A DNA stretch of 64,000 nt from Penelope pileata (Eukaryota > Chordata > Aves > Galliformes > Cracidae), in assembly GCA_013396635.1 (NCBI GenBank), contig WBMW01005087.1, forward strand, positions 310,001-374,000, written 5' to 3'. A program made the translations under genes and the position numbers. Positions 11,801-22,500 of this stretch are shown here, piece by piece. The stretch's first letter is position 1. Every line of letters starts with the position of its first letter. The notes beneath the pieces are model-generated. The model saw only the letters and a program-made list of their open reading frames with translations. It searched no databases and was not told the origin of the DNA.

Positions 11801-14800
11801 TGATCTAACCAGCTTCCTCTGGGCGGGAGGCAGGATTTCTTGAGAGCTGCAGAGGAGATGGGACGTTTGAAAGTGGTGTGCCTCCCCCCCCTAAGATTTA
11901 TAGAGCAGAATCTTTTATGCTAACTAGAACTTAGAGTAGCATGGTATAGATAAGATGGACAATGTTTCTGCTGAATGGTGCTTAGCCATCTCCACTCTGT
12001 CACCTCACCTTTTGCCTTTGGGGTTGAATAAAAGCTAGTGGTGGGGTAAGCTGTGTAACATCCTGAACCTATGGGCTGAGAACTTAATGCCAAATTGAGG
12101 ATTAACCATTCCATACTGATTAGATGCTACTTGAAGCCAGCTAAACAATTAATGTTTGTGGCTCTACACAAGTGACAGTGCTTTGCTGTTGCTGCCTTGC
12201 TGACACTGAGGTACACAAGTTTATTTTTACTGGCAAGAGCTTAACACTGGAAATCTTGGCCATGGCTTCTGTTGGAGCTTCCAAGGCTCTCACAAACCAT
12301 TCTAGGGGGCCTGTGAGTTTCTGCTTTTTGTTTCTTCATTTTTGTTGAGAACATTTTTCATACATCTTTTTCTCTTCTCAGGAAGTTCACCTACTGCAGG
12401 TGGCATTAAAGGAGATAAAACGAAGCAGAATGAGCCGTAAGTGTTTTGACTTCTACTGATCCACCTGCAGGTAGGAATTCAGAGCTGCGGTCTGTTACAT
12501 GGTTGCTTCTTCTTATCCTACAGTGACTCTCCTAGCGAGAAAGAGGTGGAGGTAAGTCTCTACTGCTTGTATCCTTCAGTATCACGGGCAGCAGAAAGAG
12601 GTTCTGCAGATCAACCATGGATTAATATCTTGTCCCTTATAAAAGAATGATGTCAAGTACCTCAGACCCGATTGATTTCTGTAAATTGGCTTTTGAAATG
12701 TCTTCCCAAGCCCTGTTGGCGTGAATGATGTATTTCCATATTCCCCAGAAACTATTGATGGGATGGGAAAAGGTGGAAGTCTGTAAAAGTCTGAGCAAAG
12801 CATTGTTACAACAGAAACATTTGTTTGCAAGCATCAAGAAGCAGATCTGTGACCTCCTCCTGGGCAGCGTGTGCTGGTTTAAGACATTTTGAAGGACACA
12901 GATGGCACTCTGCATGCAGCCGGGGTATCACCTGTTCTGGTTGCAGATTATTTCCCCCCATCACTGGGGGATGGAAGATCCCCAGTGGGATGGGAAGATG
13001 GGAGGACTGGCTTTGGGAAATGAACCATGTTTGCTTCTTTTTATATCTCCCCTATAACTTTATTACGGGGTGTAGTCCCAAATTCACTTCAGGATGTATA
13101 TCTACTAAAAAAAGCAAGTCTGCATCACTCAGATTATTCTGAAATCTTTTCTTTTCCACAACAGGCAGAATTTCTGAGACTGTCTTTAGGTTTTAAATGT
13201 GACTTGTTTACCTTGGACAAGAGGGTGAGGCTTGAAGAAAGATCCCGAGACTTGGCTGAAGAAAATCTGAAAAAGGAGATCGCAAATGCTCTGAAGATGC
13301 TGGAGGTTGGTGTTAGCTGAGACTGGCAGGGAGCACAGGATGAACGGTTGTCGTAGTGTGTCTCTCAGCATGGCTTTTTTTTTCTCCAAAGTTTGTTATT
13401 CATTATAAACTACTCTGAATAGAATTAAGTGATGTGCTCAAAATATGAGAAACCTAGCATTTGAGGGGTGAGCATCATCTGAGTGCTCAGCAGTGGGGGA
13501 TTTCTCTGCATGTGTCCAGAAAAACTGCTGTGCTCAGGTGATTGTTGTGCCGGGTAGGCTGAAGCTCTGCCCGCTGGAGGTTTCTATGGAATTACACTGG
13601 GCCAGACTGTTGGGTGTTATCTTGGCTGTGGGCCTGAGCACAGCCCCTCAAGTGTCATCGGTTGAGTTTGCCCTTCCTTCCCCACTAATAGCTCACATTT
13701 GTTCTTCTTACCGTGTGCCTCTTAGGCTTTAGTTCCTTTGTGTGAAGAAGACAACCAAGCACAGGAAATTATTAAGAAGCTGCAGAAAAGTTTGCAGTTC
13801 CTTAGCCAGTACGCAGCCAGAGTTGCCAGCAGAGCAGAGATGTTAGGAGCTATCAACCAGGTAACGCCTCCTATGTACATGTGTTTTGCATAAAAGTTTA
13901 TATATGTAAAGGGATAGCAGCACCTGTTTGTTAGGCTTCTGATTCCAGAACTAGATTTGGGAATCTTATGTATGGAGAGTAGACCAACCAGTGAGCCTTA
14001 GTCCTGGCTTCCTCTTCTCAGATTGCTGCTTGCACTGTTATTGGGGATCCCAGGCACTGGGAGAGCAGCTACATTGCTCTAGCATTGTGCAGAAACGCAA
14101 CAGAAATATGGTCTGGTTTTAAAAATAAATAAAAATAAAAAAGAATTGGTACCAGAGGGCTGCATAAAGAGAGCACAGAGAGCACAAGAATACAATATGG
14201 CAACAACAGTCTTGATGCTCTAATGGCAATTCTCTGCCTTATGGAAAGGATCATAACGGGGCTTTGGAGGAGGCATAACAAAATCTGTAGAAGTGAAAAA
14301 TCTATTCGAATGTTGTGTGTAATCATGTATAATGCTGAAGAACAGCATGAAAATAAGTCTTGACAATGCTAGCAAATGTGTGGTGGATGTTGAGACTATG
14401 GATCAGGGAAGAGGATGAGTTACAAGGACTCGGGAAAATTAAGTCTGAACCATGTTAGGATAAAGGGAATCACTGGAGAAATGAGACTGGCATAACTTGG
14501 GCGTGGAATGGGAGATGGGCTGCAGTGAAACCTTGTAAGGGCGATGCAGCATCTTCTCATTTTGTCCACAGTGGTGCAAGATGGAAGGAGACAGATTTGG
14601 GGGAGAAGGGGAAGAATTTTAAAATCTAAGCATAAGTAGCTCCTCAGAGACACCTTTTTTTTCTTACGGCTGCTTTGCTCTTCCTCTTAGGAGAGCCGTG
14701 TCAGCAAAGCTGTGGAAGTAATGATTCAACACGTGGAGAACCTGAAGCGCATGTACACAAAGGAGCACGCAGAACTTGAGGAGCTGAAACAGGTCCTGCT

Positions 14801-17800
14801 CCAGAACGAGAGGTCGTTTAGTTCTCTTGGAGATCGAGGTAACTCAAACCATCTTCCTGGGATTTGCCAGGCAGACCTTTGTCTAGTTGAAGCTCAGCAT
14901 CTCAGGTGGAGGGCTTTATGACTGATGCACCTCCTTTCCTAAAAAGAAGAAAAACTAGCGATATACTAACAATATTAGAAACAACTAGACTTGTATGTGA
15001 ACTGCCAGGAATCTTGAGATAGCAGAAAAAAGTGCAGCAAGTATGTGGTAATGTTCTGGCTCTCCTAAAAGTGCACTGCACATGGTGATGGTAATCTTAC
15101 TGCTGCTGAGCAGTGCCCTTGGGTGCTTGCTCACACCGGAGCACTCCCAGTAGCTATTTCTGTGCAGCTGAATTTTGACTTCACAGATGCTTTCTGCTCT
15201 TTTCTAAGTTTGAATCACAGCCTCATTAAGTGCAGGTGCTCTGAATTTCCCCCTTTAAGCAAATGGTGCAGCGGTCAGGTTTTCTGACGGTGTCATGAAC
15301 TCGTGGCTTTTTCAGCAGAAGCGTTTAAATTCTTCTGAAAAAACAAAAAAAACAAAAACAAAAAAAACAAAGCACGAATTTCAGAAATGAATGATAGTCT
15401 TGCTTGTGCACTGTAAAATCCTCTCAGAAGCCATCTAAATCACAGGTTATTCTTTTATTTTGGGCTACAAGCTGTAACTTGACTGTAAGAAATCAGCCTG
15501 TGTCGGGATGTTTCACTTGGTAATGGCAGAAAGCACTGACAGCAACAAATTGATCCTTGTGGAGGATGTATAATGTATGCATATTAAGAACTTTTCTAAT
15601 GAAATAGAAAGCTTTTTTCCCCCCTGAAGTCCCATTTCTGCTTTCTGGGAGTATTTTGATACACTCTCCTCTTAGACAGATACTGCCAGGTGTCAGGCCT
15701 GTAGTTGCAAATAAAGCTCACTACGTGCCCGTAAGCCTTCATGATGTTTGATCTCTTCACAGATGAATCTGCAAATAAAAAGCTTCCCAATTCCTTTAAC
15801 TTCAAGGTATGGCCGTACAGATTAATGTGACATTTCAAGTGTGTTTTAAGCACCCGTGTGTGGTTTCCTTTGCCTCGTCATGCTCTGGTGCGTGCTTGAC
15901 TTGGTGGCTTTCTGTCTCAGGCTTGGGCTGGTAGCATCAAACACGAGGGTATCTTGCAAGTGCTTCGGTCTCTCCCCTCCTCCAGGCCCGAGGGAGCTGC
16001 ATGTGGCTACGCTTTGGGTAGCTGAGGTGTTCACAGAAGCTGAAATGGCTGCACTCTCGTGTAGTGGTTAAGAATTGTTCACAAGTGGTTCCGTTGTTGG
16101 GGTTACAAAGGGTTTAGCAGAGATGAAAAACAGACAGGAGCGACAGATGTTGACTGGAGGAATTCCTGCAAGGGTCACTGGGGGAATGTAAACGTGTTTA
16201 GTCTTGGTGCTTTGTTGGAAGCTGTGTATCCAGATGCTTAGGTGGGAAAAAGCAGTTAGAGTGAAAAGATGCTGCTTTTCAAAATACATAGTTTGGGCTG
16301 TGCTTGTGATCTGTTTCTTCATGTGTCACTTCAAGCTTAAGCAACAGCAATGAGTTTTTGTACAGACTGGATAAAAACAGATGGTGTCTTGTGTGCTCAG
16401 TGAGTAATCCGGTCGTTCCCTGATAGAGCCAGTAATGCCTTTTATTCGTATAGCCATCATCATCCTTACGAAGAGTTAGCATTGCAACATTGCCTAGGAG
16501 TGCTGGAAATGCAGGTGCGGGGGTGCCGCTGGTAAGTAAGGGCTCCCAGGCACGTGGCCCTTCTCGCGAGTGGCTGGGCGTCAGTGGGAAAAGGCAAACG
16601 CAGTGAGCGGCCTAAACTTCTTCTGCAGGCCCAGCTACAAGAAACTGATGGAGACGAATGGAGTGATAAATTCAACAGGAGATCAAGCAGCTGGTAAAGT
16701 CACTTGGCCTTTTCTTTGTATAGGGCGAAATGTTTTTCAGCTCAAACTGTGCCCATATTAAGCAGCTTATGGAGCATCTTGAGGTATAATAATGTCAGGC
16801 TGCACCTTCCACATTAGTTGTGCATGCTTCAATAGGTAAATGAGCCTTTGGCTAGATGTTACAGCTTTCCTTTTAATTAAGGGTTGAGAGATTAAAAAAT
16901 AATTACATCGACTGTTTTGCATTACTAAATAACTAAAACAAGAAAATCAGACAGCTGACACTGATGGATTTTGATTCAAAAAAAAAAGCCTAACCTAGGC
17001 AACTAACTTTGAAAACATATTTTTCTAAGTCTCAACCAATGAGTAGGCTGCTGCTGAATTTCTAACTTCATGCTATGTATCTGGTGGGAAATTAAGGCAA
17101 ATGTGTTCAAAACATGACAGGGGACGACTAGGAGCAAGGCAAAATGAGAAGCGTCCTTCCCTCCAGAGGTTCATTAGCACGTATGCCTGGACAGAGTACG
17201 GGGACGAACATTCTGAAGCAAAGTAAGTTCAACATAGACATCCTCCAAAGGGATGGGTGCAGGGTTGGTTTATGTGTGTGACCTGCTCAGGGCTGTAAAG
17301 CAAGCTGTTGTGAGCTGTCAAGTTGAATGCTTGATGGAAAAGCCTTGGAACTGTTGTTGCTTGCTTACAGAAACGAGGAGCTGGAATTGCCTGCTGAAAT
17401 GCAAGAAGAACTATCGAGAAAGGAAAGTATCTCTGAAAAAGGGAAGTGTCCATCAAAATGGAACCTGGAGTCAGCGTAAGTTTTCCCCCGCATGTTGTGA
17501 GGTAAAGCAGTGATTGGCTGCACGGGAAGAGGAACCAAAGCTGTAGCTTTTGGTATTGATTGTTAATACTGACTTGTGAAACAAACCAGCCAGGAACGAG
17601 TAATGCCAGGTGCCAGGCTCACCTCACCAGGGATTCACTACAAACCTTAAATGGTAAAATAAATGGTAAGATAGACGGGAGCTCCATGCTGCAATCCTAC
17701 TGTGCTTTACTGCTCTGTGCCGGTGGTGACAGCTGAGCTACTAGAGCATGCGAACATGCACTCTTGTAAAACAACCATGGATTTATTGAGGCCTGTGCAA

Positions 17801-18876
17801 CATTTACCAGCAGCTTTGGCACAAACTGATGGACAAGCAGGCATCAAGACTATCTCCAGATTATTGCAGCTAATTTCTCTGGGTCTAACAGGTTGAGCTG
17901 TCCTAAAGAAGCATCCTCTGGAAGCCCCTAAATTTAAACTCCTGCCCTACAGGAAAGGAGTCGTGCCCCCTACAGAAAAGCTGTACATTCTGCATGAGTA
18001 TTCCGTGCAAAACCTGCACTTTAAGCCTTCCTTATCAAGGGGAAGACAAGACAATTACGTGCTAACATGTGAAACCGAAAAGACAGCAAGAACAAATATA
18101 CTTTCTTCCTGTTGTTTGACAAAGGATAGAGGTACCCAATTTCATGACAGGCTTGAGATTCGGCTACTAGGTGAGGAAAGACTTCTCTCTAACTCATGGA
18201 GGGCACCAAAGCCCTAGAAAACAATGAAACATAAGGTCAGCACTTCGAGGGTTTTCCTTCAAGCAAGATAAGTTCTTTCTGATCTGCCAGGCAGCATTTG
18301 TGAATTCTCCTCAGAAATACTGTGTGGTACGGGGCTGCCCGAACTGGGCTTATGAGTCAGGTATGCCACCAAAATACCGTATCAAACGCTTGTTTTGTGA
18401 AGCTTGCAGAATGCCAGCTACCACTGCACATAGCTCCCAGTGCGACAGCAACCTTGTCGCCTGTTGATCGTTAATGATCTGTGTTTGTTACAAGCTTTGG
18501 TTTGCTGTCTTGGTGAATTGGGTATTTCGGTTTGCTATTTGGTTTAGGTTTTTTTGGGGGGTGAGGGTTAGGAGAGGGGCTCCAAGTTTTGAAGAAAAAT
18601 GGAGTAACTACATGACTTACTCTACTCTGCAGGTGCAATTTAGTGTCATCATGGGCATCCCATTTCAAGACTTCCTTTTCCAACGCTAACAAAACTCTCT
18701 GGGTTTCTGTTTCCATCCTGGTACTGCTTGCTGCTTTTACGAGCTTCCTCACTGGGCTGTCTCTCCAACGGCCAGCGGACGCAGCACCTGTAGGAACTGG
18801 GGACTCCTGGACTTCACTACAGCAACTGTTGTGGCCATATACAGGACTTCAACACAATGGACCACCCCCAGTATAA
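8876..18876 (+). CDS. IRAG2: IRAG2 (LRMP/Jaw1), inositol trisphosphate receptor-associated ER membrane protein
   Basis: Sixteen coding exons join in phase into 505 codons plus stop: 8876-8922, 9009-9073, 9199-9312, 11281-11354, 11490-11562, 12382-12436, 12524-12551, 13165-13305, 13726-13860, 14691-14838, 15763-15806, 16454-16531, 16629-16693, 17121-17222, 17371-17475, 18633-18876. All have AG acceptors and GT donors. Residues about 1-150 are polar and low-complexity. Residues about 153-295 form a charged coiled coil, whose first part resembles IRAG1 (LSLGFKCD, then KRVRLEERSRDLAEENLKKE). A Ser/Arg-rich linker follows. One hydrophobic helix (about 447-467, WVSVSILVLLAAF) is followed by a short tail ending NGPPPV. 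The family (LRMP/Jaw1) is tail-anchored in the ER and outer nuclear envelope, binds IP3 receptors, and has been described as KASH-like. The human protein is about 555 aa, so a small exon may be missed. The start ATG is the first codon after an acceptor, and non-coding upstream exons were not found. Confidence 0.93.
18633..18876 (+). CDS. IRAG2: IRAG2 last coding exon: transmembrane anchor and KASH-like tail
   Basis: The exon begins after the acceptor 'tctactctgcag' in phase 2 and ends at TAA 18874-18876. It encodes a basic/polar stretch, a single transmembrane helix (WVSVSILVLLAAFTSFLTG) and a tail of about 38 residues. The tail contains LLWPYTGLQHNGPPPV, matching the strongly conserved LRMP/IRAG1 carboxyl end. 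The terminal three prolines plus one residue are the hallmark used by KASH peptides to bind SUN proteins. That role is family knowledge and is not shown by this sequence alone. Confidence 0.93.
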
Positions 18877-19270
18877 CGAAGATTTGGACTTCTGTAAAGC
18901 TATACGTTCTAGTTGACAGTATGAGAAGCTGAGATGGGTAATATATTTAAGGTTATGTTTCTTTGGTTTGTTTGTTTGGGTTGTGGGTGTTTTGGGGGGC
19001 TTTTTTTTTTTGACTTGAATACTTTTCTCATTCTGGCAAAAGTTACCTTCTGAAGTACCTAAGGGGGTCTTAGTTCTATTCAGGTTTAGAGTCCAGCAGG
19101 TAGTGAATTTGAACGTAGCTAACAATAAATACGACAAAATGGTCCAGCCACAAGAGAAGTAACTTATTTTAGTCATTAAATCTGTTCCAATAGTTTGAAT
19201 AGAAAAAGACTAAGGACTTGAAATGTTACTTTATTGAAAGCTTTTGATAATAAAGTTTTAAAGGAAAGCA
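18877..19270 (+). other. IRAG2: IRAG2 3' UTR with two candidate polyadenylation signals
   Basis: After the TAA stop there are two canonical AATAAA signals on the plus strand, at 19124-19129 and 19249-19254. Use of the second would carry the IRAG2 transcript to about 19270, into the DNAI7 3' UTR on the opposite strand. The segment also has T/G-rich tracts (about 18960-19015). No other gene is seen in it. Confidence 0.7.
19230..19235 (-). terminator. DNAI7: DNAI7 polyadenylation signal (AATAAA on minus strand)
   Basis: TTTATT on the plus strand reads AATAAA on the minus strand, about 45 nt past the DNAI7 stop codon at 19281-19279. This gives a very short 3' UTR, with cleavage expected around 19205-19220. 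No other minus-strand AATAAA lies as close. Confidence 0.7.
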
Positions 19271-19278
19271 TGCAGTAT

Positions 19279-19554
19279 TTAAGAGTACGTTAAAACTCTT
19301 GTGGCAAGGAGCAGCTGGTATACAACATCAATAAACAGGAAGTTAGCTGTATTTACTTTATCAATTGCTTCTTTGCTGGCAAAATCTTTCAGCATATGGT
19401 AGAGCGTTGAGTGAAGTTCAGAATCCTCTTCCAGTTCTTTTGAAAAAGCTTCACTGGTTTCAGTGATCTTGAGCTTCTGTGCTCTCTGACCATTAAACAT
19501 GTAAAGAGACCAGTCTTCATCTTTGACAGAATCTGCTTTAAGATGCTCGCTTAC
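19279..19554 (-). CDS. DNAI7: DNAI7 last coding exon
   Basis: The exon starts after the acceptor 'tttctgcaccag' in phase 0 and encodes 91 residues plus stop, including DEDWSLYMFNGQRAQKLKI and ELHSTLYHMLKDFAS and ending LLLATRVLTYS. This carboxyl end is strongly conserved in the Casc1 family. The 3' UTR beyond it is short and overlaps the IRAG2 3' region. Confidence 0.94.
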   Translation of the reverse strand, partial: VSEHLKADSVKDEDWSLYMFNGQRAQKLKITETSEAFSKELEEDSELHSTLYHMLKDFASKEAIDKVNTANFLFIDVVYQLLLATRVLTYS

Positions 19555-22500
19555 CTGGTGCAGAAAAAAATGGGCTGTAAGATGAAGCTGACAGAACAAA
19601 TTCTAGTATGAAATTCCAGTACACTTATGAGCTTAATACAGAAAATCAGTGCTGCTTTGAACTCAGTATTAGGGCTTTATCTAAATGACTGCATAACACA
19701 ACATCAACACCGTGTTCTTCCATCTTGTTTGCCTAAAAAATGCAAGTACTCATCCCTGGCTTTCTTGCTGTTCCTGACTGGTACAGAAAGAGGAGCCAGG
19801 TGCAACAAGCATCACGTATTTTAGTTCTGTTTGGATTAAGTAGGGGACTTAAAGGCACTCTCGACTCAAGAGTGGGAAAGCTTCTCGAGATTTCAACAGT
19901 ATGTTCCATACCTACAGCCACAACTAGGAGTACTATCGTCTTGGACCATGTGCCATTTAGTGGGGAACAAATTAACCCAAGTTACTCATTCCCTTCTTTA
20001 CAGTACAGGCTAAATGAGAACAACCATAAAGCTAAATTAAAAACTTCTGGATAGTAATTCAGATGGCCCTTTTATAGGCTACTTTATGAAAAATCAGTGC
20101 CTACTTGTCATCCCAGCCTCAGCTGAAGCCTCAATAGCTGACCTATATCAGCTATGCATCTTAGCACAGTAGCAAGTGCCTTTGTAACTGAGAGTTGTGT
20201 CCTACTGGAGCTCTCAGGCTTGTTCTTCACAATGCATGAGAAGCATGCTCTGAAGCTTTACTGAACTCATTACGCTAAGTGGCTGACCCTAAATCTTGGA
20301 ACAGGGCACTAATTATATAGATCAGGGCTTCATGACTGTTTGAGACAGAAACAAATAACTTTCCTCGTTTATGCTAATTGTGGAGACAAACCAGTACAGA
20401 AACATATCACAGATTTGGTCGAAAGCTACAAACCTTGAACACTACTTGATCTTGACCTGATTCCAGATTCCATTTGCTCCAGCCAAAAGCAAAAGCAGAT
20501 GCAAGCAGAGCCATCTGTTGATATGCCCTAACTTCTGTTAGGGGAGCCTGTAAAGTAAAAGTACTGTTAGAAAAGATACGTCATTCTCTGCAATATATAA
20601 AGGTAAGAAGAAACTTTCTTTAAGCAGAAGCTATTGGCTAAGCTGCCACTCACCAGTATGCCTCCTGATTCTGTACAACAGGTCTTCCTACAAGAAAAAG
20701 CCTACATGAAAAATAGATGGAACAAAAAAAAGGCAAAACCATCCACTCTTGCACTCACCTTCTCGTTCACACAGACATATTTGTATGAATATTCTTCTGG
20801 GAAAATATTCACACCACCTTTTTTCAAAGCTCTTCTTAAGGTGACCGGGCATGTCCATTTTCCTATCAAGTGGGAAAGCACTTTCTTCTGTTCCACCACT
20901 ACTGCAGCCAACATACACTGATTACCCTGTTGTATAAACCAATGAAAGCATCTTACTGGTGAAGAAAGCAATTTCTGCTTCAGCCGTCGACTATTTATCG
21001 CTTCTTTCCTATTCTGGGTATTGCCTATGTTACCTACCACTGTGATCTTTAGATCTTTACTCATAGATCTTGTAGGTAGCCGTTTTACTGCAGGGTTTCA
21101 GAAATAACACTGCTGTGCTGCCCCATCCTTAGGATCACACTGACTCTTCAGTAACAGAGATGATTTTAACCACTTTATATGGCAATGAGAATATGGATAA
21201 TCATGCACAACTTGAACCTTCAGAAGGAACAAGTAGCATAAAAAGCAGGTTGCTTCAAATGCTTTTATTTCTCTTGCTACAGTTTGAAAGGGGGCAGAGA
21301 AGCAATTTTTNTCCTGGAGAAGTGCTATTGTACAAAAGGCACCCATCTCAAAAGTGATGCTCTCCTCCTGTGTGTCGTATGTTATGTTAGTGATGCCATC
21401 TGTTCTCCACTGTTGGCCTTTACAAAAGGGAGGCAAAAAGAAAAAGATGTACACGTGAAGCTTGTGCTTGTAATAGATGCTGGAGATGAATTGCTATAGA
21501 GATCCTAGGTTAACTAACATTCAGAATTAGCGATGATAAAATACTAGGTTCAGATTAAATAGAATTAATTTAAGGCAAAGACTTCCCTCACAAAACTAAA
21601 TACAACATCAGACAAATCCTGACACAAAAGCTTCTACTGCATCTTCAAAGAAGAACAAATACTCATGTAACTGATGGAGTAACAGCAGTCCACAACCTTA
21701 TTTTCACTCGCTCTCACTAGGTTCTATTCTCTTTCATGAATGGAAAATCAGAGGTAATTTGTGCTTTTTGAAATAACTTGAATATCACATCTGTTTTTCT
21801 ACCCTTAATGTTTTAAGGCAGGATGGCCACGTAGTTAGGGGTTGGTTTGGCTCAAAGTGGATTTTAAATAGCTTCACCCTTGGAAAACTTGATTTGTGGT
21901 TTACAGCTGTACTACTATCCCATTAAATAGCGTAGGTTTTTTTTCCTTTCATTTTAAAAAGCTGCAGCAAAAAGTCTTAAGTAATACCTGGTTACGTATG
22001 ATAGAGAAGTAAAACAGAACTAACAAAAAAAATTAGCTCCACAAACTGATTAACACTGAAATCTCTGAACTTTTTATTGGCTCTGAACTGGCTCTTACCT
22101 TTACAGATATTCTTCTGAAACACTCAACCTCGGCTATAAATTCCATGAGGCAAACAAAATAAATTTGTGTTCAGTTGGTACCTGCAGGATCCCATCGGGC
22201 TATCACGGGCTCCTTACAGTAGATCACGCTGTCGGAAAGCCCGAGTGTTATCTGGATTGGGGAAGGTGTGACATCTTCAGCCTCTTCTAGGGGATAGGAG
22301 AATGCCTCCAAGCCATCATCGAGTAACTTTGGCAAAATGAGAAGAGGACAGACAAAATGGTTTATTAGAAAATGCAGTAACATGAATTTTTTCTTTTTTT
22401 TTTTAAGTTTCACGCTTACAGGTTTTCCTAACATACAATTCAAAATTTACTAGTATAAATGTGAGGTTCACCTCTCCAACAAATATTTCTTTATTACATC

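Noticed and set aside
16454..16514. Shorter version of an IRAG2 exon ending at GCAG|gtgcgg
   Set aside because: It would enter the next exon in a frame that hits a stop. The donor at 16531 (gtaagt) keeps the frame and is stronger.
17131..17222. IRAG2 exon beginning at GAGCAAGG after 'gactag'
   Set aside because: That start produces an in-frame TGA at once. The acceptor 'aacatgacag' ten bases upstream is in phase.
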